Source: Hondaea fermentalgiana
Taxonomy: Eukaryota; Sar; Bigyra; Thraustochytrida; Thraustochytriidae
Length of the DNA: 64,000 nt
Reading direction: 5' to 3'
Assembly (NCBI GenBank): GCA_014084085.1
Contig: NPFB01000180.1
Coordinates: 1-64,000 of the forward strand
Both the position numbers and the translations under genes were made by a program. Shown here one piece after another: positions 28,554 to 39,026 of the stretch. How positions within the stretch are numbered: position 1 is the stretch's first letter; every line of letters begins with the position of its first letter. The notes beneath the pieces are model-generated. The model searched no databases and had not been told where the DNA came from. It worked only from the letters and a program-made list of their open reading frames with translations.

Positions 28554-30347
28554 TTAGAAGAGGCCGCTGATCTGGCCGTTCTCGTTGACGGTGATGTCGA
28601 GGGCCGAGGGGCGCTTGGGGAGGCCAGGCATGGTCATGACAGAGCCAGTGAGGACGACAACGAACTCGGCACCCGCGGCAAGGCGGACGTCCTGTACATG
28701 GAGAGTGTGGCCCTCGGGAGCGTTGACGAGCGAGGCGTCATCACTGAAGCTGTACTGGGTCTTGGCAATGCACACAGGGAGGTGGCCGTAGCCGTCCTTC
28801 TGGAAGCGCTTGAGCTTGGTGAGGGCCTCCTTGGAAATGTCGACACCCTTGGCGCGGTAGAGTTCGGTGGCAATGGTGGAGATCTTGTCGACGAGGGGCA
28901 TCTCGTCGGGGTAGAGGGGCTTAAACTTGGAGGTGTCAGCCTTGTCGCAGAGACCCTGGACGGCCTTGGCGAGCTCGAGGGCGCCCTCGCCACCGTGCTG
29001 CCACTGCTCGGCGACAACGGCATCAACGCCAAGCTCCTTGCAGAGGTCCTTGACGACCTGGATCTCAGCCTCAGTGTCGGTGGGGAAGCGGTTGATGGAT
29101 ACCACGCTCTCGACGCCGAACTTGGCGACGTTCTCGATGTGGCGGAGAAGGTTGGGCATGCCGTCCCGCACGGCCTGGGTGTTCTCCGTGGTGAGCTCCT
29201 TGGCATCGACACCACCGTGGAGCTTGAGGGCACGAACGGTGGCGACAATGACGGCGGCCGAGGGGGCGAGGCCGGCCTTGCGGCACTTGATGTCGAAGAA
29301 CTTCTCGGCACCAAGGTCAGCGCCGAAGCCGCCCTCGGTGACCACGTAGTCGGAGAGGGCGAGGGCGGCGCGCGTGCCGACGACGGACGAGCAGCCGTGG
29401 GCGATGTTGGCGAAGGGTCCACCGTGGATGACGGCAAGGTTGTGCTCGAGGGTCTGGACGACGTTGGGGTTGAAGGCGTCCTTGAGGAGCGCGGTCATGG
29501 CGCCCTCGGCGCCGATGTCGCGGCAGGTGACGGCCTCCTTGCCGCCGCGGGTGTAGCCGACGACAATGTTGCCGAGGCGGGTCTTGAGGTCCTCGAGGTC
29601 GGTGGCAAGGCAGAAGATGGCCATGACCTCGGAGGCGACGGTGATGTCAAAGAAGCTCTGGCGCGGGACGCCGTCACCAGTGCCGCCAAGGCCAAGGGTG
29701 ACGTTGCGGAGCGCGCGGTCGTTCATGTCGAGGACGCGTCCCCACTCGACGCGGCGCACGTCGAGCTGGGGCTTGGCATTCCACTGGATGTGGTTGTCGA
29801 TCATGGCGGAGAGCAGGTTGTGGGCCGTGCTGATGGCGTGGAGATCGCCGGTGAAGTGGAGGTTGATGTCGGCCATGGGCACGACCTGGGCGTAGCCACC
29901 GCCGGCGGCGCCGCCCTTGACGCCAAAGACGGGTCCGAGCGAAGGCTCGCGGAGGGCGGCGATGGCGGTGGTGTCGGGGAGTTTGTTGAGGCCGTCGGCG
30001 AGGCCGACGCTGGTGCAGGTCTTGCCCTCGCCGGCCTTGGTCGGCGTGAGGGCGGTGACGAGCACGAGCTTGCCCTTGGCGGGCTGTTTGGCGAAGTTGA
30101 CATCGAGCTTGGCCTTGTAGCGGCCGTAGAGGGCGTACGAGTCCGGGTCGGTGATCTTGACGCGGTCCGCGAGCACGTCGTGGATCGGCTTGAGCTCGGC
30201 CGCGAGCGCGATGCGCTCGTCCGGGTTGTCCGGCGCCTTTTGCGAGGTCGACATGGCGCGGAAGCTCATGCGCACGGTCAGGTTGCCGCGCCTGCTGCCC
30301 GCCATGGCCGCCGCGGCGCCCAGCCGCAGGCTCGACATGGCCGTCAT
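28554..30347 (-). CDS. formate-tetrahydrofolate ligase (10-formyl-THF synthetase), mitochondrial
   Basis: 597 residues from ATG 30347 (ATG 30338 is a near-equal choice). The enzyme makes 10-formyl-THF from formate, THF and ATP in one-carbon metabolism. The nucleotide loop TPTKAGEGKT is at residues about 101-110. Family blocks such as REPSLGPVFGVKGGAAGGGY, NLHFTGDLHAI, NGGPFANIAHG-like (HGGPFANIAHGC) and the C-terminal MTMPGLPKRPSALDI are all present. It is monofunctional: no dehydrogenase/cyclohydrolase domain is attached, unlike animal MTHFD1. The N-terminus (many Arg/Ser/Ala, no acid for about 35 residues) looks like a mitochondrial presequence, as in MTHFD1L. The frame stays open further upstream only through low-complexity sequence. 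Confidence 0.95.
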   Translation of the reverse strand: MTAMSSLRLGAAAAMAGSRRGNLTVRMSFRAMSTSQKAPDNPDERIALAAELKPIHDVLADRVKITDPDSYALYGRYKAKLDVNFAKQPAKGKLVLVTALTPTKAGEGKTCTSVGLADGLNKLPDTTAIAALREPSLGPVFGVKGGAAGGGYAQVVPMADINLHFTGDLHAISTAHNLLSAMIDNHIQWNAKPQLDVRRVEWGRVLDMNDRALRNVTLGLGGTGDGVPRQSFFDITVASEVMAIFCLATDLEDLKTRLGNIVVGYTRGGKEAVTCRDIGAEGAMTALLKDAFNPNVVQTLEHNLAVIHGGPFANIAHGCSSVVGTRAALALSDYVVTEGGFGADLGAEKFFDIKCRKAGLAPSAAVIVATVRALKLHGGVDAKELTTENTQAVRDGMPNLLRHIENVAKFGVESVVSINRFPTDTEAEIQVVKDLCKELGVDAVVAEQWQHGGEGALELAKAVQGLCDKADTSKFKPLYPDEMPLVDKISTIATELYRAKGVDISKEALTKLKRFQKDGYGHLPVCIAKTQYSFSDDASLVNAPEGHTLHVQDVRLAAGAEFVVVLTGSVMTMPGLPKRPSALDITVNENGQISGLF

Positions 30348-30897
30348 CTCTCCTCTCCTCTGCTCGCCTGCCTGCCTGCTTGCCTGCCTGCCTGCCTGCT
30401 CTTCTGCGTGCGGCTGCTGCTGCTCTTCTTGCGCTCGGAGTTTCCGTTCTGCCTGCCTGCCTGCCGCGCCCGCCCAGCCCGAGCCGTCAGCTTTGCTTTC
30501 CGCTTCCCGCCACGACTTCCCCGGCCAGCCGCAGGTAGCAGACCAGCCAGAGGACTCATACTGCACGCTTGCGCGCCTAGCATGCAGACAAACACAGCGA
30601 GACACTGCGCCCGTCGCCTTCGCGCATACCCGCACGCTACGCGCACGCTAGACAGACAGACAGACACACACGCAGACAGACATACGTTGGGCCCCGCCTG
30701 GCCCAGACCAGCCGGGAAGCGCCGCCGCGCACGCACGGGTGAAGTCAAGCGCGGCGAGCTGGCTGGCGCGATCTCGGCCGGCGAGCACGCTTCGGCAGGC
30801 GACTAGCGAGCGAGCGAGCGAGCGAGCGTGCGCGCGGGCGTGCATCAGGATGCGAGCGAGGCGGCTGGCCGGCTGGCTGGCTAGCTAGCAAGGCTTT

Positions 30898-30959
30898 GTT
30901 TGCTTGCGTGCTTGCGTGCTTGCTTGCTTGCTTGCTGGCTTGCTTGCTCGCTCGCTTGC
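30898..30959. repeat. TTGC tetranucleotide array, imperfect
   Basis: About fifteen TTGC-type units with GTGC, TGGC and TCGC variants. Confidence 0.85.
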
Positions 30960-31092
30960 GCCTCTCGGGCCGCGCACGCCGCGGCAGGAGGGAGGGAGGG
31001 AGGGCGGCGAGGAGCTGCGGCAGGCGGAGCTGCGGCGAAGACCTGCGCGCAGCGCGGCGTGCGGCCTTTGCGATGGTCATCCCATCTTGGGT

Positions 31093-31186
31093 CATCTCCC
31101 ATCTCGTGTCAACTCATCTCACCTCATCTCGTCTCATCTCATCTCATCTCACCTCACCTCACCTCGTCTTATCTCAGCTCGTCTCG
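31093..31186. repeat. (ATCTC)n pentanucleotide array, imperfect
   Basis: About eighteen units of CATCTC/ACCTC type over 94 bases, with scattered substitutions. Confidence 0.9.
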
Positions 31187-31797
31187 CGAGCTTACCTGCG
31201 CAGTGTGCGGCGACTCTGCGAAAGGCGTCGCGGCGGCAGAGGCGCGAACCGCCCGCCGCTCGCGCGCCCGCCGAGGCAGCTTCAGGCGGAAAAGCGGCGC
31301 CGGGTCGCGCCCTCGCGGCGACTGCACTGACTGCACTATAACACTATAAACACACACTGCTCGGCCCGCACTATACCGACTGTGGCTGCTCTGGCAGCAG
31401 TAGGCCTATACACCGCGGCACTGTGAAGGAGACCCGGACACAAGGAGACCCGGATAGTGGAAAAGGCCACAGGCGCAGACGAGACGGCCTCCGGAAAAAC
31501 CGCACGAAAAGTCGCGGGGCCCCGGAGGTGGAAGCAAGACTCGTGAAACAGCGGCGGAGAGGACGAAGCACGCACCGGCGAAGACGACCAGGCTCAGCGA
31601 GGACGCGCCGGCCTTGGCCTTTTGCGCGCCGGGCGCCGCCGGATCGAGCGCGACTTCACTGCAGCGGAGAGAGGGTGTGTGCCGGAAATCCGGGGCGGCG
31701 ACCCGGAATTCCGCGGCGAATCTGGGACGATGGCGGGCGGCTATAAAGCAAGATCAGGGAAGAGAAGTTTTGGATTTGGACGTAGAGGCTACATACA

Positions 31798-32406
31798 TCA
31801 CCAAGAGTGTGAGCGAGATGTGTCAGCGGGAGGGTGCGGAGAATGCCACGAGTCCTGCGGGCGATCAGGCGCGTGGACATCGTCCCAGGAGGAGGAGGAG
31901 GAGGAGTGTGACGAGGGCGCATGCTCGCGAGACGAGGACATCTCGTCGTTGGCGCGGAAAAGCTTGATGAGAGGGTCGTCCAAGTCGGCCTCATGGTCAT
32001 GGGTGCCGACGTGCTTGTCGTAGTGTGGGTCCACCGAGCTGCCGAGCTCCTTGAAGGTGGCCACGCGCTCTTGATATGGCGAGAGCTCAGGCTTCGAGTA
32101 CTTTTGCATAATGTAGTGAAGCGTGTGGGCATGGTTGCGCGCCGCCACCATGGAACCAAGCATCATACCTGCTGCAAAGGTCACGAGCGGGGTCGCAAAA
32201 GCATGCTTGCGTTCGAGCTTGAGCTTCTTGACGGCCTCGAGATGACTCGCGGCACGGAAACCGACCACGCCAGCCAAAAATCCTGCCGCGCCGCCCTCCA
32301 GACCACTCATGTAAATGCCTTTACGCATTTCATTGAGAGCTTGTCGGTCTGATTCCGAAAGCATCTTTTCAATGGCGCGCTCCGACTCCATCTTGCGGCC
32401 CAGCAT
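31798..32406 (-). CDS. small two-helix membrane protein, unknown
   Basis: 202 residues from ATG 32406 (ATG 32391 is possible). It has a charged N-terminus, then a glycine-zipper-like helix (GLEGGAAGFLAGVVGF), a basic loop (KKLKLERKH) and a second small-residue helix (LVTFAAGMMLGSMVAA). The C-terminal half is acidic, His/Ser-rich and disordered, ending in an SSSSSSW-containing tail. Two Gly-rich helices with a basic hairpin recall small inner mitochondrial membrane proteins, but I cannot name a family. The frame is open upstream to a TTG with a hydrophobic stretch, so an upstream exon is possible. It is divergent from the MscS gene. Confidence 0.65.
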   Translation of the reverse strand: MLGRKMESERAIEKMLSESDRQALNEMRKGIYMSGLEGGAAGFLAGVVGFRAASHLEAVKKLKLERKHAFATPLVTFAAGMMLGSMVAARNHAHTLHYIMQKYSKPELSPYQERVATFKELGSSVDPHYDKHVGTHDHEADLDDPLIKLFRANDEMSSSREHAPSSHSSSSSSWDDVHAPDRPQDSWHSPHPPADTSRSHSW

Positions 32407-33220
32407 CGCCCAGAGCAAAGGAAACCCGTAAAAGAAGAAGAGCAACCTTGAAGAACGAACTCTTGTCTCCTATGGCTCACAACCTGAGATCTGTCTGCCT
32501 GTTTGTCTGCCTGTCCGTCTGCTTGTTTGCACAAAGGACCTGGCAGCGCTGCGTGAAAACCAAAGACGCCTCGGGCTTTGCGGACTCACACGAAACGTCT
32601 CGAGATCGCAATGCGTCTTGTACTGCGCTTCGCTTCACTCTTCTTCTCTTGGAGGTGCTGCTGCACCGAGGCACGAGCCCTTCGAAGGAGTACGCTCCTG
32701 CAAGACGGGCCCCGTCTCGTCCAGTCTCGGCGTGCTCGCTACTCGTGCCGAGTGAGGCAGCTTTGTTTCGTTCGCGGCGCGGTCGGAGACTTTGGCCCGG
32801 GCTTTCGATCATTCGATCGGATCTCGACGACCACTGTGAGCGAAAGCCTTGCAAGTGCGGAATTCCGAATCGTGACAATGGCCTATCGCCAATACTCCAC
32901 TTGCCCTCATTTTCCTTTTTCCTTTTTCTTTATGCTGCAACATTTGCTTCTTCCTGGCTTGCTTGCAGTTCTTGCTTTGTTTTCGACATAATTTGCAAGA
33001 GCTGCAAGTCGAAAACGTTCAAGTTGCGTGCGTGCGTGCGTGCGTGCGTGCTTGCAAGCATAGCAGTTCTGGCCAGCTTATTGGATTTGTGCAGCTCAAA
33101 TCTTGCTTGTTTTTCTGTTTGGTTTTTTTTCCGGGGCTTGCTTGTGCAACAACCCGTGAGAAGCAAAAGAAATACCAAGTGCCCGGCCGGTCGTTCGCCC
33201 ATCCGCGAGGTGCGGCCACG
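32407..33220. other. divergent spacer of the small membrane protein and MscS genes
   Basis: 814 bases. A pyrimidine tract ending in TTGCTTGCAG (about 32903-32969) has the look of a 3' splice acceptor, so a 5' untranslated intron of the MscS gene is possible. A GTGC repeat lies at about 33026-33052. No coding gene is supported. Confidence 0.5.
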
Positions 33221-34945
33221 ATGCGGAGACGACCAGCTCTGGACCTCGAAGAACCCGCGTCGAGCGGGGGCGCAGCGAGCCCGCCTTCGCCGCGGTCGCC
33301 GCGCGAAAGGAGGCACGAGAGACTCGCCTCGCTCAAGACCCTCGGAGGCCTCCTGTGCCTCGGCGCGCTCCTCATCGTCTTTCCCGAGGCGCGCTACGTG
33401 GCGACCGGGGACCGCGAGTGGCTTGCGGGCAAAGAAACACCAATTCTTGACACGGCCATCGGACCCGGGCGCAATCTTGTCCTCAATTACTTGCGATGGA
33501 TCCTCGCCGTAGCCCTACTCGTCTACCTGGACTCCATCGTGGAAAATAAGATCCACGAATACGCCGAGACGACAGAGCGTAACATTAACGAGCGTCGATC
33601 CTCTTCTCTCTTTAATTTGCCAAGCAAAGACTCAACCGACGATGAGGACGAGGATCCCCTCATGAATTCCGAAAGCACGCCTTTGGGCGCCGGCCTCGAC
33701 TCCATGCGAAGATCGCGCCAAATGTACATGGTTGACATGTTCTTGGTGAAAATTCTTCTCGTGTTCTTTCCGAGCGTGCAAGTACAGCGGCTTTCGCTTG
33801 CCCAAGCTGTGCGGACGGCTTCTCTTGCGCGCGCTGCCGGTTTCGACTTGGGGGCTTCGCCATCAACCGCATCCACGACGGATGCAAGTCGAGAACCGTC
33901 GCTGGAGCAACACGGTGTTGGAGGCGCGTCGGGGGGCGCACATGCCGTGGGTGGCGGGCATTCAGAGAATGCGACGGTGCGTACACCCCTTCCCCTTCGA
34001 CGTTTCATGTCGACGACCGTTGAGCATGGCATCGGTCTCATCACCTTTCACCGGGGCATCACAAGGACCAATACGCCCATGACCGAGCGTCTAGTGAGTT
34101 GGTGCACCCTTATCGTTCTTGTTTCCTTGGCGACGCTGGCAACGCTTGAACTTGGGATTTCAACAAAACAAAACATTCTCAAGATTCTACGTGCCGCCTG
34201 CGTGCTTCGCGTCTTTGTGCCATTATCTACTGCAGCGGCAGTCATCATGGAGGACCTCATTGCTCGAACCGGCTCGCAGAGTATCCTCAAAGACTCTTGG
34301 AAAATTCTCACGAGTGCGCTGCAAATGTGTCTATGGCTCGTCACTGGGACGAGCGTGCTCGCCTCGTTGGGATTCGACATGTCCTCGTATGTGGCAGGTT
34401 TGGGCATCAGCTCCATCGCTGCCGCGTTTGCGGCCCAGGCGGCCTTGCGTGATATGATTGCCACCGCCTCGCTTCTGGCGGATCATCCCTTTAGCATGGG
34501 CGATCGCGTCGTCTTCAATGGCACGGAGGCTATCGTGCGTCGCATTGGTTTTCGGAGCACGCACTTTGTCACCACATATAACGGCGAGACCATGGTCGTC
34601 CCAAACGGGGAGCTCATCTCGGGCAAAATTTTCAACCGAACCAAAATGCGAAGACGACGCGTAAAGAACCACTTGTGCGTGCACTACGAGACCTCCCCGC
34701 GTCGAATGGAGATCGTGCGGGACCTCATCGAAAGGGCATTTGCAGACGCACCTCAAGCCGAATTTGTCTATGCACATCTCATGGAGCTCGGTCCTCGGGG
34801 AGCTCGTTTCGAGTATGTATTCGAGCTTCCAGGAAACGACAATCATGTGTACAAGGATGCCCAGCATGCCATCAATCTTGCTCTCTTTCGCCTTTTCTCT
34901 GAGAATTCCATCCAGCTCACATTATTTCAAGATGAGACAACATGA
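33221..34945 (+). CDS. MscS-like mechanosensitive ion channel
   Basis: 574 residues from ATG 33221. MscS-family channels open under membrane tension and release ions during hypo-osmotic swelling. The first membrane helix is at 41-60, with further hydrophobic helices near 95-115, 165-180 and 290-320. The pore region reads SYVAGLGISSIAAAFAAQAA, continues into LRDMIATASLLADHPFSMGDRV, then the beta-domain VVPNGELISGKIFNRT, as in MscS and plant MSL proteins. A low-complexity Gly/Ser/His insert sits near residues 215-250. The N-terminus is Pro/Ser/Arg-rich without a clear targeting signal. The last 80 bases of the gene and its stop codon are duplicated downstream. Confidence 0.92.
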   Translation: MRRRPALDLEEPASSGGAASPPSPRSPRERRHERLASLKTLGGLLCLGALLIVFPEARYVATGDREWLAGKETPILDTAIGPGRNLVLNYLRWILAVALLVYLDSIVENKIHEYAETTERNINERRSSSLFNLPSKDSTDDEDEDPLMNSESTPLGAGLDSMRRSRQMYMVDMFLVKILLVFFPSVQVQRLSLAQAVRTASLARAAGFDLGASPSTASTTDASREPSLEQHGVGGASGGAHAVGGGHSENATVRTPLPLRRFMSTTVEHGIGLITFHRGITRTNTPMTERLVSWCTLIVLVSLATLATLELGISTKQNILKILRAACVLRVFVPLSTAAAVIMEDLIARTGSQSILKDSWKILTSALQMCLWLVTGTSVLASLGFDMSSYVAGLGISSIAAAFAAQAALRDMIATASLLADHPFSMGDRVVFNGTEAIVRRIGFRSTHFVTTYNGETMVVPNGELISGKIFNRTKMRRRRVKNHLCVHYETSPRRMEIVRDLIERAFADAPQAEFVYAHLMELGPRGARFEYVFELPGNDNHVYKDAQHAINLALFRLFSENSIQLTLFQDETT

Positions 34946-35120
34946 TCGCAACCCTACTAACCTTTGCCCAATCCGCCTTTTTGGAGCCACACCATGCCAT
35001 CAATCTTGCTCTCGTTCGCGCCTTCTCTCTGACATTTCTATGCAGCTCGCATTATTTCAAGATGAGGTTTCAAGATGAAAACACGTGATCGCGACGATCG
35101 CCTTTTTGGCCCACCCCATC
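34866..35120. repeat. tandem duplication of the MscS gene 3' end
   Basis: Copy one (from 34866, ATGCCATCAATCTTGCTCTC) covers the last codons, the stop and the following flank. Copy two starts at 34994 and repeats about 110-125 bases with substitutions and a small insertion (GAGGTTTCAAGATGA). The copy lies outside the gene and is decayed. Confidence 0.9.
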
Positions 35121-37628
35121 ATTTTGGGGCCACAATGTCTGTGTCTCCGCCCCTATCCCCTGTGTATAATCTTCTCGTTGATGTTCCATTGTTTTTTCTG
35201 ACTTCTCAAGAGCTGATCAGATTTTTCCCGCCACATCCTCTCGCGTCATCCACCAAATCCTGCCCGCGGTTCGTGTGGCTCTCGACGTCATCGTGCAAAA
35301 GAACCAGGGTTTCGCAACGGGGTGTACACTGTGAAAGTTATGTTTTGACACCACGAATCCACAACGAGCTTGGTCGTCCCAATGTGTATCCAAAACTCTC
35401 CGTCTACCCCCCGGCGCTGGAGGACCACTCATTAGCTGCGGCGCGATGGATGGGCGGCTGCAGCCGCGCAGCAAAAGCGCAACCTCAACGCGCGCCCATC
35501 CATGCGCGCAGAGCGTGCCGCAGGCCGCGGCAGCTCGAGGGTCGAGCGCGGGTAGACTCAACCGCCCGCATGGGCGCGCTCGTGCTTGCGCACGTGTAAA
35601 CCCGTACGTATACGAAGAAGGGAGCTCAAGAACGGTACGTGCATATTGTTTGTCGTTCGCGACAAGGACAAAACCGACGCGAAGAGGGGCGGGTAGGAGT
35701 GCCGGAAGAGGTCGGATAAGGATAGGATAGGATAGGATAGGATAGGATAGGATAGGATAGAAGCAAACAAGCAAGCTGCCGCACATGACGAGTGTCTTGC
35801 CGCCCCAGTCGGACGAGGAAAAACCTCATTGGCGAGAATATAGACCTCCAGCCAAATATAATCTGATGCAATGGCAGCTCGCTCGTGAGCTATTCGAGAA
35901 AGGGTAGAGGTAGAAGCTTCTGAGAATGGGAGATGATGAGGAGCTCTCCTTTCGTTTTCATCGTTTCGCGCATTCTGTATCTCCGGCATGGCGTCGCTCA
36001 GGTGGCTCTGTCGGTCAAAAGCAATGCAACAGCATCCTGCGGAGCAGCCCCGGCGGCGCGTCAGCGTTTGCCTCAAGGTTGCGTGCCCACAAGGGGCGAG
36101 GCCCGGCCTGCTTTTTCCGCGACAGATGAACCGAGAGTAGGCGAGCTCCTTTATCATTTCGGGCAGGCTCAGAGCAGTAGGGAAGAGGATGGATGAAGGA
36201 GGGGAAGGCAAGGTGACGGATGCTGGAAATTTAAAAACGATCGTGGCCATGAGCACCGCAAGGTGCGCGGAGTGACCCACTTTGCAATCCAGCAAGATTT
36301 TCTCCTCGTATTCTGATTGTGGCCGTGTGGTGAATTCCGCCGTGGCCAGAAACTGGGAAAGCGGGGAAATATTCGAGCGCGGGTGAATGGATAGAAGAGG
36401 GTAGCGAGAGAGAGAGAGAGAGAAGTGGTCAAAGAGGCAACAACGACGGGCAGTGATATCTCTCTAAAGTTGGTCTGTCGAATATTAGTTTCGACATGCC
36501 CGTTCCAGGGAGAAACAGTAGTGTCGAGGTAGTGCTATAGGCCCTGAACAAGCTTGGCACCCTCTAGCGTTTCGAGCGCAAGGCAGGGCACCTGAACTTT
36601 TGGTCCCGGCTATTTACAAGTCGGCGCCGTTCGGGCAGGTGCCCACATCAGAAACATACATACTGCTCGTCACCCTTTGACGCGTCGCCAGGGGGGAAGG
36701 AAGGAAGGAAGGAAAGGAAAGAAGAGGTAGCTGGGCAACACGTGACTGACGAGACTTTCATCAATTCGATCCAACAGAGTACGATGGCATGCAAAACTGC
36801 GAGCGAAGAGAGGCGAGAACTTCCCTTGGCGGTGTCGGTGTCGGCGAATGAGATCAACAAGCTTTCCTAAGGGTCTGAATTTGCAAGAATGACGATTACT
36901 TAGCTTACGACGCCGATACCGCGAGGCCAAGAGAAAGCGAGAGTCAGAGAGGTGGCGAGTACCTTGGGGGCAGAGCGAGAAAAGAAGAGATTGCAAATCG
37001 CGGCAATCGAAGTGCAGGCATCCATCTATGCGTGCGAGCATCAACAATTGAGTGGTTTCGCTGAGGAATTATATTCATGCGCGTCAATTGAGGGTTTTGC
37101 GCCCGTGAAACAAATCGACAGCACAATCCATTCATTTTCTGAGAACCACTTTTGCGTGTGTTCGCGCGTAGACAGTAGGCCGGTCCTGCTGCACTGGAGG
37201 TGCCAATTCGCTCTCTTTGTTTATTCTCTCGTGCGGGCCGTTGACGATGATGTCGTATCCCATTTTATGGGGTCTCGTTCGGCTGACAGAATGTTTGATG
37301 CGAACAACGGAACCCTGAGTCAAAAGCCGCACGCAAGGCGAATTGGAATGCAGTGCGCACATTGTGACCCACCGCATGCTATCCTTTTTCTTTCTTGCTC
37401 TGTTCCCGTCCGAGTTGGGTTGTTGGGGTGGTAGTAGGAGTCTACGGTGCCATTTGGATGTGTGGTCAAATGAATGGAGTGCGCAAGCCTTTCGGGAGGG
37501 CAGCTGAAAACTTACATGTTGCAAATCGTGCTTTTATTTCAAAAACAGGATCGACTCTCCATTGTACATAAATTTGTATATTTTTTTACTTCATCTACCT
37601 GCAGCTACCTCACTTGCAAAATCGGAAA
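35121..37628. other. 2.5 kb gene-poor stretch
   Basis: No frame in this stretch carries a domain or credible codon pattern. It contains a GATAG array, a short (GA)n run near 36408-36421 and a GGAA run near 36698-36720. It may hold non-coding transcripts or a diverged gene that I cannot see. Confidence 0.5.
35714..35761. repeat. (GATAG)n pentanucleotide array
   Basis: About nine GATAG units, nearly perfect. Confidence 0.95.
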
Positions 37629-38750
37629 ATGATTCGACGTCGCCTTCTTTCGGCGTTTGTCATTTGTTGCTGCATGTCGATGACGCTTAGTATGAGGCCA
37701 ACAATTCCGGTGGAGCACGGTGGGGATGTTGAATTGGGCGTCATCGTTGGAAGTCGGAAAGTCGTCGTCCGCCGTAATGAGGACTGGTCGCAAGCGAGCT
37801 ACGAGGCTTGCCAGGAAGCATATCGAAATGGACTGTCCAACATAGAAGGCTGTCTTGTGGACGTTGTAGCGCATATACGGCGCCTCGAGACCGCGATTGA
37901 CGTCAATGAGGAGTTGCGTCATTTCGCGGAAGCTGCTCGTGAACGTAAGGCAGTCGTTGTGACGATCCGCGGTCTGATGAGTTCCGGGACTGGGTTTTTG
38001 CGCACACTCTTGCAAAAGAATTGCGCAAATCTAATGTACAACAACAGCGCCAGTGACATTGACAGCGATGGAATTCTTGGCTGGAAGCACGGGCACATCT
38101 TCCCATCTGAGGTGGAGCGCGTGCGTCAAGAATTTTACTCGCCATGGCACAGAGTACTTGTCATTGAACGCCAGAAAGACTCCTGGTTAGATTCTGTCGT
38201 CTCAATGATGCGGCGAGGCGCCCTGGGTGCTCCACTGCGAGAGTTGTTCGCGTCAGGTGTAAAGAAAGAGGGATCGTTTGCAATTTCCAAGGTGTCCATG
38301 CGAGCCTTTATGCAAACGCCCGTTCTGATCAAGTGCCCGTCGCGATTCAGCTGGCTTGGCAGGTATTACAAGAGCGAGTATGGGGCCAAGGTATGTCTGT
38401 ACGATGAGCTTTTGCAAGCGGGGGCGCATCTTTTGGATTACCGTTCGGCAATGCTGCGCAACTGGACAGACACTGTCAACGATATTCTTGGCCCATCTTT
38501 GGGCAAGGTAATTTCTTACGAAGCGTTGACGCATGGATCTCGTGATGCGCGGGCAGAAGCTGCAATTCAACTCTTTCGCTGGCTTCCCCCAGCTGCAAAG
38601 TGTACGCGGGAGGTGTCGCAGGTGCATCTTGTGGATTCACACGTGAAAGAAGGAGAGATCAAGTATTCTGAATTCGATCGCCGAGCTGCGCAAGGTCGGT
38701 TCCAAGATAGTGTGGATGCTCAAGGTAGCTCACTTGACGTATGCAAGTGA
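37629..38750 (+). CDS. sulfotransferase-like type II membrane protein
   Basis: 373 residues from ATG 37629. A short basic start (MIRRR) and a hydrophobic segment (LLSAFVICCCMSMTLSM) suggest a signal anchor placing the rest in the Golgi lumen. IRGLMSSGTGFLRTLL (residues about 113-128) resembles the PAPS 5'-phosphosulfate loop (SGT). RVLVIERQKDSWLDSVVSM (175-193) resembles the 3'-phosphate site (Arg...Ser). Several Cys residues could form luminal disulfides. Sulfotransferases of this type modify glycans or proteins. The match is weak outside these motifs, so the acceptor is unknown. The region lacks repeats, and GC is lower than in neighbouring genes. Confidence 0.7.
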   Translation: MIRRRLLSAFVICCCMSMTLSMRPTIPVEHGGDVELGVIVGSRKVVVRRNEDWSQASYEACQEAYRNGLSNIEGCLVDVVAHIRRLETAIDVNEELRHFAEAARERKAVVVTIRGLMSSGTGFLRTLLQKNCANLMYNNSASDIDSDGILGWKHGHIFPSEVERVRQEFYSPWHRVLVIERQKDSWLDSVVSMMRRGALGAPLRELFASGVKKEGSFAISKVSMRAFMQTPVLIKCPSRFSWLGRYYKSEYGAKVCLYDELLQAGAHLLDYRSAMLRNWTDTVNDILGPSLGKVISYEALTHGSRDARAEAAIQLFRWLPPAAKCTREVSQVHLVDSHVKEGEIKYSEFDRRAAQGRFQDSVDAQGSSLDVCK

Positions 38751-39026
38751 GGCAATGCTGAATGGCTTGACACCGTGAGAGAATGCGGAGGTTGGATGCC
38801 GGCAGTAGCGTAACGAAAAGAAAAACAAAGTTCTGTTGATTTTTGTTTTTTTGGACTGCGCAAAGTCTCGAAGATGAGAGAAGTAAAGTAATGATAACAT
38901 GATATAAAGTATTATGAAACGAGTATGTGCATGTGTACAAGTGCAAAGCCCACGGCAAGGGCTCATGGTGTTCATGATAGTAGTCTGTATATACAAAAGA
39001 AAGGCGCGCGAAAAGTGGCTCGTCGC

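Larger units (their letters stand above)
30348..31797. other. repeat-rich spacer, no gene seen
   Basis: Lies between the formate-THF ligase 5' end and the 3' end of the small membrane protein gene. It contains CAGG/CCTG, CAGA, GCGA, TTGC and ATCTC tandem repeats. Short frames here translate these repeats only. Confidence 0.55.

Noticed and set aside
28263..30806. An 847-codon open frame on the + strand opposite the formate-THF ligase
   Set aside because: It is antisense to a well-supported gene, is Gly/Glu/Val-rich and lacks any motif. High GC codon use on one strand often leaves the opposite strand open.
35558..36295. A minus-strand frame of 245 codons including the GATAG array
   Set aside because: It contains a translated microsatellite (SYPIL repeats) and no domain. 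Non-coding is more likely.
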